NCBI RefSeq assembly: GCF_000473265.1
Contig: NZ_KI421511.1
Span: 6,244,360-6,308,359, forward strand
Direction: 5' to 3'
Length of the DNA stretch: 64,000 nt
From: Amycolatopsis thermoflava N1165
Lineage (GTDB): Bacteria; Actinomycetota; Actinomycetes; Mycobacteriales; Pseudonocardiaceae
The position numbers were made by a program, and so were the translations under genes. Positions 31,027 to 39,799 of this stretch are shown here, piece by piece (position 1 is the first letter of the stretch; each line of letters starts with the position of its first letter). The notes beneath the pieces are model-generated. The model had not been told where the DNA came from, made no database searches, and worked only from the letters and a program-made list of their open reading frames with translations.

Positions 31027-32187
31027 ATGGACTCGCGGCAAATGGCAATCTGCGGAATCGGAGCGGTCACCGGCTACGGCTGGGGTCGCGAGCACCTGTG
31101 GGACGGCCTGACGTCCGGCAAGCCCGCGGCCGGGCTGGAAGCCGGGTACGGCGCCCACCCGGACGAACCCGGCTGGGTGGCGAAGGTGACCGACGGCGGT
31201 AATCCGATGGACGGACCGAGCCGGTTCGCGCGGGCGATGCGCGCCGCGGCCAGGGAGGCGATCGCCGACGCGGGGGAGCGCGGCTGGCAGCCCGGGAAGC
31301 GCGTCGGACTCCTGCACGCCGTCGTGCTCGGCGAGGTGGACCTCTGGCGGGAGTTCTACCTCGACCGGGGCCGTGACCTGCGGCCCCGCGAGTACCTCGG
31401 GCTGATGCCGTCCACCCCGATGTCCACCTTCATGCAGGAGTACGGGTTCCACGGCCCGGCGATGAACGTCTCGGCGATGTGCGCCTCCGGCAACGCCGGG
31501 CTGCTCACCGCCAAGGCGTGGCTGGACGCCGGCATCGTGGACGACGTGGTGTTCGTCGCCACCGACATCTCCGCGACGCCGGAGAACGTCCTGCACTTCG
31601 TCCGGCTCGGGGTGGCGGTGACCGACACCGAGCCGCTCGAGGCGTGCCGTCCGTTCCAGGAGGGCAGCCGCGGGTTCCTGATGGGCGAGGCGTCGGTCGC
31701 GTTCGTGCTGTCGCGGAACGCGACCCGCCCGTACGCGGTCACCCTCGGCGGTGCGATGACGCACGACGGGTACCACGTGACCTCGGTCGACCCGGACCTC
31801 GGCCAGGTCCGCGGTTGCTTCCGGGACGCGCTGGTCAACGCCGGGGTGCCCGCCGCCGCGGTGCGCTACCTCAACGCGCACGGGCCGGGGACCAAGCAGT
31901 GCGACACCGCCGAGGCGACCATCCTCGAAGAGGAGTTCGGGCCGTCGACCGGGGTGTACTCGGTCAAGCCGCTCGTCGGGCACTGCCAGGGTGCGGCCTC
32001 GGCGGTGGAGGTGTCGGTCGCTGCGCTCGGGTACGACCGCGGGTACGTCCCGGCGCCGCCCGCGGTGGCCCCTGGGCACCCGCAGCTGCTCACCGGCCGG
32101 GTGCCGATCGGTGACGGCCTGACCGTGAAGTCGTCGCTCGGCATGGGCGGCCACAACTCGGTCGTCGTGCTCGGCCCGCCCGCCTGA
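31027..32187 (+). CDS. Orphan beta-ketoacyl synthase (FabF-like)
   Basis: A 386-residue thiolase-fold ketosynthase with the full Cys-His-His triad: Cys152 in NVSAMCASGNAGLL, His285 in LNAHGPGTKQCD and His319 in KPLVGHCQGAASA. The C-terminus LTVKSSLGMGGHNSVVVLGP is normal. GGAGG lies about 10 nt before the ATG. No acyl carrier protein, malonyl transferase or reductase gene is nearby, so it is not part of a visible polyketide or fatty-acid cluster. The substrate is unknown. Confidence 0.88.
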   Translation: MDSRQMAICGIGAVTGYGWGREHLWDGLTSGKPAAGLEAGYGAHPDEPGWVAKVTDGGNPMDGPSRFARAMRAAAREAIADAGERGWQPGKRVGLLHAVVLGEVDLWREFYLDRGRDLRPREYLGLMPSTPMSTFMQEYGFHGPAMNVSAMCASGNAGLLTAKAWLDAGIVDDVVFVATDISATPENVLHFVRLGVAVTDTEPLEACRPFQEGSRGFLMGEASVAFVLSRNATRPYAVTLGGAMTHDGYHVTSVDPDLGQVRGCFRDALVNAGVPAAAVRYLNAHGPGTKQCDTAEATILEEEFGPSTGVYSVKPLVGHCQGAASAVEVSVAALGYDRGYVPAPPAVAPGHPQLLTGRVPIGDGLTVKSSLGMGGHNSVVVLGPPA

Positions 32188-32277
32188 TCGCGGCCTCCGC
32201 CCCGCGGCCGGCAAGGGGGTTGCCGCGGGGCGGAAGGCGGGCTTGTGCGCGGTGGTGCGCTGTCCGAAGATCGGGGC

Positions 32278-33402
32278 ATGACTGTGCGCACGACACCGCC
32301 GTTCCGCGCCGATCACGTGGGCAGCCTGCTGCGGCCCGCCGAACTCCACCGGGCCCGCGAGGACTTCGCCAATGGCGCCATCGGCGCCGACGACCTGAAG
32401 GCCGTGGAGGACAGCGCCATCCGCGACGTCGTCGCGATGCAGCGCGAGGTCGGGCTGCGCTCGGCCACCGACGGCGAGTTCCGCCGCGCCTCCTGGCACA
32501 TGGACTTCATCTACGCCCTCGACGGGATCTCCCGCAGCGACGAGAGGCTGCACGTCAAGTTCCACAACGCGGCCGGGGACATCGAGTTCAGCCCGGCCGG
32601 GCTGAAGGTCGACGGCAAGGTCGGGCTGTCCGGCACGATCTTCGGTGACCACTTCGCGTTCCTCAAGTCCATTGTGGACGAAACCCAGACGCCGAAGCAG
32701 ACCATCCCGTCGCCCAGCATGATCTACTACCGGGGCGGCCGCCGCGCCGTCTCCGAGCAGGTCTACCCCGACCTGGAGGAGTTCTACCGCGATCTGGCCG
32801 CCGCGTACGCCAAGGAGATCGCCGGGATGGCCGAGCTGGGCTGCACCTACCTGCAGCTCGACGACACCAGCCTCGCCTACCTCAACGACCCGGCGCAGCG
32901 GCAGCTCGTCGCGGAGATGGGCGGCGACCCGGACAAGCAGCACGTGCGCAACATCAAGACGATGAACGCCGCGCTCGCCGGCCGCCCGGAGGGGCTGACG
33001 GTCACCACCCACCTGTGCCGCGGCAACTTCCGCTCCTCGTGGGTGGCCTCCGGCGGGTACGACTTCGTCGCCGACGCACTGTTCAACGAGCTGGAGGTGG
33101 ACGGCTACTTCCTGGAGTTCGACGACGAGCGCTCCGGCGGGTTCGAGCCGCTGCGGTTCGTGCCGAAGGGCAAGTACGTCGTGCTCGGCCTGGTCACCAC
33201 CAAGCGCGGCGAGCTGGAGTCGGTCGACTCGCTGCGGCGGCGCATCGACGAGGCGGCGCGCTACGTCGACCTGGACCAGCTGTGCCTGTCCGGGCAGTGC
33301 GGGTTCTCCTCAACGGAGGAGGGCAACGACCTCACCCAGGACGAGCAGAAGGCGAAGCTGGAGCGGATCGTCGAAACCGCCGAGCTCGTGTGGGGCCGTT
33401 AA
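32278..33402 (+). CDS. MetE-like cobalamin-independent methyltransferase
   Basis: A 374-residue protein corresponding to only the catalytic half of MetE (about 750 aa). FRADHVGSLLRPAELHRARE opens it, and TDGEFRRASWHMDF binds substrate. Zinc ligands are visible in VTTHLCRGNFRSSW (HxC) and LCLSGQCGFSSTEEGN (Cys). These short proteins are often annotated as 5-methyltetrahydropteroyltriglutamate-homocysteine methyltransferase but may use other methyl donors. Preceded by the ketosynthase (90 bp) and followed by IclR (9 bp). Confidence 0.88.
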   Translation: MTVRTTPPFRADHVGSLLRPAELHRAREDFANGAIGADDLKAVEDSAIRDVVAMQREVGLRSATDGEFRRASWHMDFIYALDGISRSDERLHVKFHNAAGDIEFSPAGLKVDGKVGLSGTIFGDHFAFLKSIVDETQTPKQTIPSPSMIYYRGGRRAVSEQVYPDLEEFYRDLAAAYAKEIAGMAELGCTYLQLDDTSLAYLNDPAQRQLVAEMGGDPDKQHVRNIKTMNAALAGRPEGLTVTTHLCRGNFRSSWVASGGYDFVADALFNELEVDGYFLEFDDERSGGFEPLRFVPKGKYVVLGLVTTKRGELESVDSLRRRIDEAARYVDLDQLCLSGQCGFSSTEEGNDLTQDEQKAKLERIVETAELVWGR

Positions 33403-33411
33403 CCTGGGCTG

Positions 33412-34188
33412 ATGCGGCACACATCGGCGCAGGCGCCCTCGGTCGTCGACCGCGTGCTGGACGTGCTGGCCGCGTTCACCCCCGAGCGCCCGGCGATGAC
33501 GTTGTCCGAGCTGAGCCGCCGCACCGGGCTGCCGTTGTCGACCACGCACCGGCTGGTCGGCGAGCTGGCGCGGCGCGGGGCGCTGGAACGGCAGGACGAC
33601 GGGCAGTACCGGGTCGGGCTGTGGCTGTGGGAGGTCGCGTCGCTGTCGCCGCGCGGGCCGGTGCTGCGTGACGCGGCGATGCCGTTCCTGGAGGACCTGT
33701 ACGAGGCCACGCACGAGAACGTGCAGCTCGCGGTGCTCGACGTGCCGGATGTCGTCTACGTGGAGCGGATATCCGGGCGCAACGCGGTGAGCATCGTGTC
33801 CCGCCCCGGCGGGCGGCTGGCCGCGCACGCGACCGGCGTCGGGCTGGTGCTGCTCGCGCACGCGCCGTCCGACGTGCAGGAACAGGTGCTGGCCGCGCCG
33901 CTGCGCCGGTACACCCCCAAGACGATCACCGGGGCCGACGAGCTGCGCCGGGTACTGGCCGACGTGCGGCGCGACGGATACGTGATCAGCGACCGGCAGG
34001 TGGAGATGGTGTCCCTGTCCGTGGCGGCGCCGGTGTACGGGGCGGACGACGCGGTGGTGGCGGCGATCTCGATCGTCATCCCGGCCGCGGGGCCGGATCC
34101 GAGATCGATGGTGCCGGCCGTGCGCGCGGCGGCGCGGGGGATTTCGCGGACGCTGGGGGCGCCGCGAGCCTTACGGCAGCCCAGCTGA
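33412..34188 (+). CDS. IclR-family transcriptional regulator
   Basis: A 258-residue IclR protein. The winged helix reads VVDRVLDVLAAFTPERPAMT, LSELSRRTGLPLSTTHRLVG and RGALERQDDGQYRVG. The effector domain has YVERISGRNAVSIVSRPGGR and DGYVISDRQVEMVSLSVAAP. It lies 9 bp after the MetE-like gene and may regulate it. IclR proteins often control aromatic degradation, and pobA lies 1.6 kb further, but there is no direct evidence for a link. Confidence 0.9.
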   Translation: MRHTSAQAPSVVDRVLDVLAAFTPERPAMTLSELSRRTGLPLSTTHRLVGELARRGALERQDDGQYRVGLWLWEVASLSPRGPVLRDAAMPFLEDLYEATHENVQLAVLDVPDVVYVERISGRNAVSIVSRPGGRLAAHATGVGLVLLAHAPSDVQEQVLAAPLRRYTPKTITGADELRRVLADVRRDGYVISDRQVEMVSLSVAAPVYGADDAVVAAISIVIPAAGPDPRSMVPAVRAAARGISRTLGAPRALRQPS

Positions 34189-34375
34189 GTCCGCGGTGAT
34201 CTCGGGGGCTGGCGCTCCAGCAGCCCAGGCGCGCCCCCGGGGCGCTGCGGCCTTGCTGAGCCACTAGGGGTGGCTGGGTCCGGCGTGTGATGCCGGTGCC
34301 CCGTGGGGCGCTGCCGCGCACCTGCGTGCCCGGGCGCCGCGGCTCAGTTGTGCCCCGGCTCGGCTGCTCCGCGTG

Positions 34376-34867
34376 TCAGCTGGTCCGGCGGGCCGGCGCG
34401 ATGCCGGTCAGCAGGCGGCGCGTGCGGTCCGGCGCCCACTCCGGCAATCCGGCCACGATGTCGCCCAGGGACTCCGCCGCCAGGCTGGCCCGCCAGGCCT
34501 CGTGGGCCTCCGCCATCTTCGCGGCCAGCACGCACGTGTCACGGCAGTCCTCGGGCGGCAGCGCGCCCCTGCCCCGCTGCCGGATCTCCCGGCACTCGTA
34601 CGGCGCGGACGCCCCATCCACCGCCTCGACGATCTCCAGCAGTGTGATCTCCGACGCGGGCCTCGCCAGCCGGAAGCCGCCGCGGGGGCCGGTCGTCGCC
34701 GTCAGCACACCGGCCCGGACCAGCGCCTTCAGCTGCTTGGCGAGGTAGGGCGCCGGCAGGTCGAAGTACTCCGCGAGCTGCGCCGTCGACGCGGTGGACC
34801 CGGGCTCGAGCTGCGCCAGCGAGGTGGCGCAGTGCAGAACCCACTCGGTGCTCGATGGCAGCTTCAC
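34376..34867 (-). CDS. Rrf2-family transcriptional regulator
   Basis: A 163-residue Rrf2 protein: MKLPSSTEWVLHCATSLAQL, TAQLAEYFDLPAPYLAKQLK and LTATTGPRGGFRLARPASEI, then ITLLEIVEAVDG. Three Cys (YECREI, EDCRDTCVLA) have the spacing of iron-sulfur or redox-sensing members such as NsrR/RsrR. Divergent from the NAD(P)-binding protein with a 55-bp shared promoter region, so it most likely controls that gene in response to redox state. The 187-bp gap to IclR holds only GC-rich dyads. Confidence 0.9.
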   Translation of the reverse strand: MKLPSSTEWVLHCATSLAQLEPGSTASTAQLAEYFDLPAPYLAKQLKALVRAGVLTATTGPRGGFRLARPASEITLLEIVEAVDGASAPYECREIRQRGRGALPPEDCRDTCVLAAKMAEAHEAWRASLAAESLGDIVAGLPEWAPDRTRRLLTGIAPARRTS

Positions 34868-34922
34868 AACCCCAGTGTATCTCCGATATTATGGACCTAA
34901 GAAATCCACAATAGGAGGAAGC
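34868..34922. promoter_or_regulatory. Divergent promoter between Rrf2 and NAD(P)-binding genes
   Basis: An AT-rich 55-bp island in GC-rich DNA. It contains TATCTCCGATATTATGG and TGGACCTAAGAAATCCA, either of which could be an Rrf2 box. AGGAGGAAGC gives the right-hand gene a strong ribosome site. Confidence 0.5.
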
Positions 34923-35666
34923 ATGCGAATCGCAGTCGCCGGCGCCACCGGCAACATCGGCAGCCGCACCGTGGCCGCGCTCGAGCGGGACGGGCACGAA
35001 GTGGTGCGGATCAGCCGCTCGCTCGGGATCGACCTCGCCACCGGCGCGGGCTTGGACGACGCCCTGACCGGCGTCGACGCGGTCGTCGACGCCCTCAGCG
35101 CACCGCCGATGAGCAGAGACGAGACGGTCGCCTACTTCGGGAACGCCACGCGCAACCTGCTCGCGGCCGAGGAACGCGCCGGGGTGCGGCACCACGTCCT
35201 GCTGTCGATCCTCGGCGTCGACCGCGTCGAGGGCAACGCGCACTACGCGGGCAAGCGCGAGCAGGAGGGCCTGGTCGCCGCCGGCCGGGTGCCGTGGTCG
35301 ATCGTCCGTGCCGCCCAGTTTCACGACTTCGCCGAGATGGTCGCGGGCTGGGGCGAGCAGGACGGGGTGGTGACCATCGCGCCGCTGCTGGTGCAGCCGA
35401 TCGCCCCCGCGGACGTGGCCGCCGTGCTCGCCGAGGTCGCCACCGGCGAACCGCTCCGCGACCGCCTCGACCTCGCCGGCCCGGATCCGCAGGACCTCGT
35501 CGACATGGCGCGCCGCACGTACGCGGCGCGCGGCCGGTCGGCGAAGTTCGTGCCGACCTGGTCGGGCCTGTTCGGGCCGGAGATGGCCGGTGAGGTGATG
35601 CTGCCCGGCGAGGGCGCCCGGCTCGCGCCGACCTCGTTCGACGACTGGCTCGCCGGGCAGCACTGA
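34923..35666 (+). CDS. NmrA-like NAD(P)-binding protein (atypical SDR)
   Basis: A 247-residue protein with the glycine-rich NAD(P) site MRIAVAGATGNIGSRTVAAL and HVLLSILGVDRVEGNAHYAG / KREQEGLVAAGRVPWSIVRA, typical of NmrA/SDR_a5 proteins. Such proteins reduce quinones or act as redox sensors. The divergent Rrf2 regulator with a Cys cluster suggests a redox-controlled pair. Confidence 0.88.
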   Translation: MRIAVAGATGNIGSRTVAALERDGHEVVRISRSLGIDLATGAGLDDALTGVDAVVDALSAPPMSRDETVAYFGNATRNLLAAEERAGVRHHVLLSILGVDRVEGNAHYAGKREQEGLVAAGRVPWSIVRAAQFHDFAEMVAGWGEQDGVVTIAPLLVQPIAPADVAAVLAEVATGEPLRDRLDLAGPDPQDLVDMARRTYAARGRSAKFVPTWSGLFGPEMAGEVMLPGEGARLAPTSFDDWLAGQH

Positions 35667-35752
35667 GCTCCCGCTGAGTGGAAGCCCTGCTGGCCCACGG
35701 CCCGGGCCGACCCGCATGCTGGGTGCCGGAACAGCGGAGTTTGGAGGACGCA

Positions 35753-36949
35753 GTGACGCGCACACAGGTCGGGATCATCGGCGCCGGGCCGGCCGGTCTG
35801 CTCTTGTCGTACCTGCTGCACGCCGAGGGTGTCGACGCCGTGGTCCTCGAGACGCGCAGCCGCGCCTACGTGGAGAAGCGGGTGCGCGCCGGGGTCTGCG
35901 AGCACCCGACGGTCGAGCTGCTGCGGGAGATCGGCGTCGGCACGAGGTTGGATGCCGAAGGCCTGCCGCACCACGGGTTTTCGCTGCGGTTCGACGGGCA
36001 GGACCACCGCATCGCGCTCACCGAGCTGACCGGCAAGTCGATCACGGTGTACGGGCAGCAGGAGATCGTCAAGGACCTGATCGCCGCGCACGAGGCCAAG
36101 GGCTACCCGATCCGGTTCGAGGTCAGCGACGTCGAACTGCACGACGTGGACACCGACAACCCGCGCATCACCTACCGGGACTCCGACGGCGCGGCGCAGA
36201 CCCTGGCGTGCGACGTGATCGCCGGGTGCGACGGCTTCCACGGCGTCAGCCGGCCGACGATCCCCGCAGACAAGGTCAAGACCTTCGACCGCGAGTATCC
36301 GTTCGCCTGGCTGGGCGTGCTGGCGCAGACCCCGCCGTCGCACGAGGAGCTGATCTACACCCACCACGAGCGCGGGTTCGCCCTGCACAGCATGCGCTCG
36401 CCGGAGATCACGCGGCTCTACCTGCAGGTGCCCAGCGACGAGAAGATCGAAAACTGGTCCGACGACCGCATCTGGTCCGAGCTGGACGTCCGGCTCACCA
36501 CGAACGCGCACGACTTCGTGCTGCGCGAGGGGCCGATCCTGGACAAGGGCATCACGCCGATGCGCAGCTTCGTCACCGAACCCATGCAGTACGGACGACT
36601 GTTCCTCGCCGGCGACGCGGCGCACATCGTGCCGCCGACCGGGGCGAAGGGCATGAACCTGGCCGTCGCCGACGTACGCGTGCTGTCCCGTGCGCTGGTG
36701 GAACTGTTGCAGCACAAGCGGAGCGAGCTGGCGGAGTCCTATTCGGACACCTGCCTGCGGCGCGTGTGGCGGGCCGAGCACTTCTCCTGGTACATGACCT
36801 CGATGCTGCACGTGGACCCGTCGGCGGACGACTTCACCCGGCGGCTCCAGCTGTCGCAACTGCGGTACACGGCGTCGTCCCGCGCCGCGGCGACGAGCGT
36901 GGCGGAGAACTACGTGGGGCTGCCGTTCGCCTGGACGAGTAATGCGTAA
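35753..36949 (+). CDS. pobA: 4-hydroxybenzoate 3-monooxygenase
   Basis: A 398-residue FAD monooxygenase that hydroxylates 4-hydroxybenzoate to protocatechuate using NAD(P)H and O2. The dinucleotide fold VGIIGAGPAGLLLSYLLHAE, the RVRAGVCEHPTVELL segment, the CDVIAGCDGFHGVSRPTI (DG) motif and RLFLAGDAAHIVPPTGAKGM (GD) are all present; the last matches PobA closely. Length is as expected (about 390-395). GTG 35753 follows GGAGG. No protocatechuate ring-cleavage genes are in the window. Confidence 0.92.
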   Translation: MTRTQVGIIGAGPAGLLLSYLLHAEGVDAVVLETRSRAYVEKRVRAGVCEHPTVELLREIGVGTRLDAEGLPHHGFSLRFDGQDHRIALTELTGKSITVYGQQEIVKDLIAAHEAKGYPIRFEVSDVELHDVDTDNPRITYRDSDGAAQTLACDVIAGCDGFHGVSRPTIPADKVKTFDREYPFAWLGVLAQTPPSHEELIYTHHERGFALHSMRSPEITRLYLQVPSDEKIENWSDDRIWSELDVRLTTNAHDFVLREGPILDKGITPMRSFVTEPMQYGRLFLAGDAAHIVPPTGAKGMNLAVADVRVLSRALVELLQHKRSELAESYSDTCLRRVWRAEHFSWYMTSMLHVDPSADDFTRRLQLSQLRYTASSRAAATSVAENYVGLPFAWTSNA

Positions 36950-36996
36950 GTGTGGGTGGTGACCGGAGAGGGACGAAGGGTATCCAGGATCCGTTT

Positions 36997-37190
36997 GTGA
37001 CGACAGACCTGGCGGGCCGGCGCCGAACAGGCAGACCGCCGAAGCTGACGCCGAGCTGGTCACCCTGGCCGTGGGTCAGGCGCTGCTGGGGTTCACCTCC
37101 GAGGCCCGCTGGCTGCGGTTCCTGCCCGCCCGGATGCCCGGCGCGTTCCGCTACCTGCCCAGCCAGTCCGGCTACAACCGTCGGCGTCCG
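36997..37190 (+). pseudogene. IS982-family transposase remnant
   Basis: GTG 36997 reads MTTDLAGRRRTGRPPKLT, then the frame shifts and continues as DAELVTLAVGQALLGFTSEA and RWLRFLPARMPGAFRYLP, SQSGYNRR. This is the N-terminal part of an IS982-type DDE transposase with an internal deletion and a frameshift. No terminal inverted repeats or catalytic residues remain. Confidence 0.65.
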
Positions 37191-37290
37191 CATCGCCCAA
37201 CGCCACGGTTCTCGATCTGGCCGGGTTCGGGAGCCGCGTCCAGAAGCGCTCACCGAAGCGGTCGGGCTGCCGTTCGCCTGAAGCGGAAAC

Positions 37291-37335
37291 GTCAACCCCG
37301 GGTTGACGGCCCAAGATCGTCAACCTAGGGTTGAC
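37291..37335. promoter_or_regulatory. Two GTCAACC-N3-GGTTGAC palindromes
   Basis: GTCAACCCCGGGTTGAC at 37291-37307 and GTCAACCTAGGGTTGAC at 37319-37335 share both 7-bp arms exactly and lie 28 bp apart. The second ends two bases before ATG 37338, leaving no room for a ribosome site. They look like a double operator, probably for the HTH-containing protein they precede. Confidence 0.75.
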
Positions 37336-37337
37336 GC

Positions 37338-38054
37338 ATGACCAGTTCAGTCCGCCTCGACGACTTGATCGAGGCCATCAAGCGGCAGCACCCGGACTCC
37401 GACCCGCTCCAGCAGCTCTCCGACGCGGTGCTCCTCGGCGAGCACCTCGGCGACGTCGCCGACCACCTGATCGGCCACTTCGTCGACCAGGCGCGGCGGA
37501 GCGGCGCGTCGTGGACGGAAATCGGCGCCAGCATGGGCGTCTCCAAGCAGGCGGCGCAGAAGCGGTTCGTGCCGAAGGATTCCCCCGGCGCCGGCCTGGA
37601 GGCGTTCAGCCGCTTCACCGAACGCGCCCGCCGGGCGATCGTCAACGCCGAGAAGGTCGCGCGGGGTGCGGGCAACGAGCAGATCGAGACCACGCACATC
37701 CTGATCGGCGTGATCGGCGAGCGGGACGGGCTCGCGGCGAAGGCGGTGGAAAACCTCGGCGTGACACCGGAATCGGTCGGCGAACGCGTCAACGCGACCC
37801 TCCCGCCGCCGGTGGACGGCGAGCTGCCCGCGCACATCCCGTTCAGTGCCGGCGGCCGCAAGGTCATCCAGCTCACCGTGCGGGAAGCCTTGCGGCTGGG
37901 GCACAACTACGTCGGCACCGAGCACATGCTGCTCGCCCTGCTCGACCAGGCCGAGGGCCCGGCCTACGACGTGCTCACCGAACTCGGGATCACGAAGGAC
38001 GCCGTCGAGGGGCAGATCCGGGAGATGCTGCGGGGCATGTTCCCGGACGCGTGA
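37338..38054 (+). CDS. HTH plus Clp-N-domain protein
   Basis: A 238-residue protein. Residues 1-75 form a helical DNA-binding-like part (GHFVDQARRSGASWTEIGAS, MGVSKQAAQKRF is a recognisable HTH). Residues 85-235 contain two Clp-N repeats: ERARRAIVNAEKVARGAGNE with TTHILIGVIGERDG, and REALRLGHNYVGTEHMLLAL. There is no AAA+ motor, so it is an adaptor or regulator, not a ClpC chaperone. Two palindromes cover its start, suggesting autoregulation, perhaps by client-protein load. Confidence 0.85.
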   Translation: MTSSVRLDDLIEAIKRQHPDSDPLQQLSDAVLLGEHLGDVADHLIGHFVDQARRSGASWTEIGASMGVSKQAAQKRFVPKDSPGAGLEAFSRFTERARRAIVNAEKVARGAGNEQIETTHILIGVIGERDGLAAKAVENLGVTPESVGERVNATLPPPVDGELPAHIPFSAGGRKVIQLTVREALRLGHNYVGTEHMLLALLDQAEGPAYDVLTELGITKDAVEGQIREMLRGMFPDA

Positions 38055-38140
38055 CGGGCGCCGCGCGGGCGCCCGTCACGCGCCGATCAGGGCCGGCCGC
38101 TTCCGCGCCACCACCCTCGACGGCGACGCTTCGCGTCCAG

Positions 38141-39580
38141 CTATGCCTCAACCTCGGGACGGCCGTCCTCGGCCCAGCGGGTGTGGAACGAGCCCTCCCG
38201 GTCGACCCGGCGGTAGGTGTGCGCGCCGAAGAAGTCGCGCTGCCCCTGCACCAGGGCGGCCGGGAGTCGCTCGGCGCGCAGGCCGTCGTAGTAGGCCAGC
38301 GCGGTCGAGAAGCCCGGCGTCGGGATGCCCAGCCGCACCGCGGTGGAGATCACCGACCGCCACGAGTCCTGCGCGTCCTCGACGGCCTTGCGGAAGTCGC
38401 CCGCGGTGAGCAGCGTCGGCAGGCCCGGCTCGGCGGCATAGGCGGAGCGGATGTCGTCCAGGAACTTAGCCCGGATGATGCAGCCGCCGCGCCAGATCGC
38501 GGCCAGCGCGCCGAGGTCGATGTCCCAGCCGTACTCCGCGCCGCCTGCCTGGATCTGGTTGAAGCCCTGCGCGTAGGCGACGATCTTCGACGCGTACAGC
38601 GCGCGCTCGACGTCATCGGCGAAGGTCTCCGCCGCCGCGCCGGTCAGCGGGGCACGCGACGGGCCGGGCAGGCCGCGGCTGGCCGTGCGCAGGTCCGCGC
38701 TGCCGGACAGGGACCGCGCGAACACCGCCTCCGCGATGCCGCTGATCGGCACGCCGAGGTCCAGGCCGATCTGCACGGTCCAGCGGCCGGTGCCCTTCTG
38801 CTCGGCCTGGTCGGTCACCACGTCGACGAACGGCTTGCCGGTCGCGGCGTCGGTGTGCGCCAGCACCTCGGCGGTGATCTCGATCAGGTACGAGTCCAGC
38901 CTGCCGGTGTTCCAGGTCCGGAACACCTCCGCGATCTGCGCGGGCTCGTACCCGAGCGCGCCGCGCAGCAGGTCGAACGACTCCGCGATCAGCTGCATGT
39001 CGGAGTACTCGATGCCGTTGTGCACCATCTTCACGAAGTGCCCGGCGCCGTCCGGGCCGATGTGGGTGCAGCACGGGTCGCCGTCGACCTTCGCCGAGAT
39101 GCTCTCGAACAGCGGCCCGAGCGACTCGTAGGACTCCTTCGATCCGCCCGGCATGATGCTCGGCCCGTGCAGCGCGCCCTCCTCGCCGCCGGAGACGCCG
39201 GTGCCGACGAAGTGCAGTCCGCGCTCGCGCAGGGCGGCCTCGCGGCGCCGGGTGTCGGCGAAGTGCGCGTTGCCCGCGTCGACGATCACGTCGCCCTCTT
39301 CGAGCAGCGGCGCGAACTCCTCGATGACCGCGTCCGTCGGGGCGCCGGCCTTGACCATGATCACCAGCTTGCGCGGCCGCTCGAGCGCGTCCACGAACTC
39401 CTGCGCGGAGTAGGTGGGGATGAATTCGCCTTCGTCGCCGAACTGCTCCACCAGGTCGCGTGTGCGCTGTTCCGAGCGGTTGTGCAGGGCGACGGTGTGC
39501 CCGTGCCGCGCCAGGTTGCGCGCCAGGTTCCGGCCCATGACGGCCAGGCCCGTGACGCCGATGCTCGCCTTCTTGCTCAT
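38141..39580 (-). CDS. gnd: 6-phosphogluconate dehydrogenase, decarboxylating
   Basis: A 479-residue enzyme of the oxidative pentose phosphate pathway: 6-phosphogluconate + NADP+ to ribulose 5-phosphate + CO2. Rossmann motif IGVTGLAVMGRNLARNLARH, NADP-binding HNRSEQRT, the substrate loop GVSGGEEGALHGPSIMPGGS, catalytic Lys in GAGHFVKMVHNGIEYSDMQL and C-terminal RAQRDYFGAH-like GQRDFFGAHTYRRVD are intact. It is the long (tetradecameric-family size, about 470) form. Start at MSKKAS; upstream in-frame codons are ignored. Confidence 0.96.
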   Translation of the reverse strand: MSKKASIGVTGLAVMGRNLARNLARHGHTVALHNRSEQRTRDLVEQFGDEGEFIPTYSAQEFVDALERPRKLVIMVKAGAPTDAVIEEFAPLLEEGDVIVDAGNAHFADTRRREAALRERGLHFVGTGVSGGEEGALHGPSIMPGGSKESYESLGPLFESISAKVDGDPCCTHIGPDGAGHFVKMVHNGIEYSDMQLIAESFDLLRGALGYEPAQIAEVFRTWNTGRLDSYLIEITAEVLAHTDAATGKPFVDVVTDQAEQKGTGRWTVQIGLDLGVPISGIAEAVFARSLSGSADLRTASRGLPGPSRAPLTGAAAETFADDVERALYASKIVAYAQGFNQIQAGGAEYGWDIDLGALAAIWRGGCIIRAKFLDDIRSAYAAEPGLPTLLTAGDFRKAVEDAQDSWRSVISTAVRLGIPTPGFSTALAYYDGLRAERLPAALVQGQRDFFGAHTYRRVDREGSFHTRWAEDGRPEVEA

Positions 39581-39799
39581 GCGCAGCCTTCCCTCTCGAA
39601 GCTCTCTCCGCACCCTAGCGCGAAGCCCTGTTCCCGCAGGTGAACGCGTGGGTAACTAGCGTTCAACCACTTTTCCTGCCAAACTCCATCCAGTCATCGC
39701 CGCGCTACGGTGCGGCATGGAGTACGGTCATGGGTTCCACTACCAGGGGACGAGGCGGGACGAGGTGCCGTGGAGCGGGTGAGGGCGCGGAAATAGGCA

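Noticed and set aside
31027-36949. Polyketide or secondary-metabolite gene cluster around the ketosynthase and monooxygenase
   Set aside because: No acyl carrier, acyltransferase, reductase, cyclase or tailoring genes. The monooxygenase matches PobA of primary aromatic catabolism, and the genes have separate regulators.
37338-38054. ClpC-type AAA+ chaperone
   Set aside because: Only Clp-N repeats are present; the gene ends before any Walker A or B motif, and length fits a complete small protein.
39717-39782. A 21-residue frame (MEYGHGFHYQGTRRDEVPWS) before the XRE gene
   Set aside because: It has no Shine-Dalgarno site and is too short to judge. It could be a leaderless small peptide but there is no independent support.
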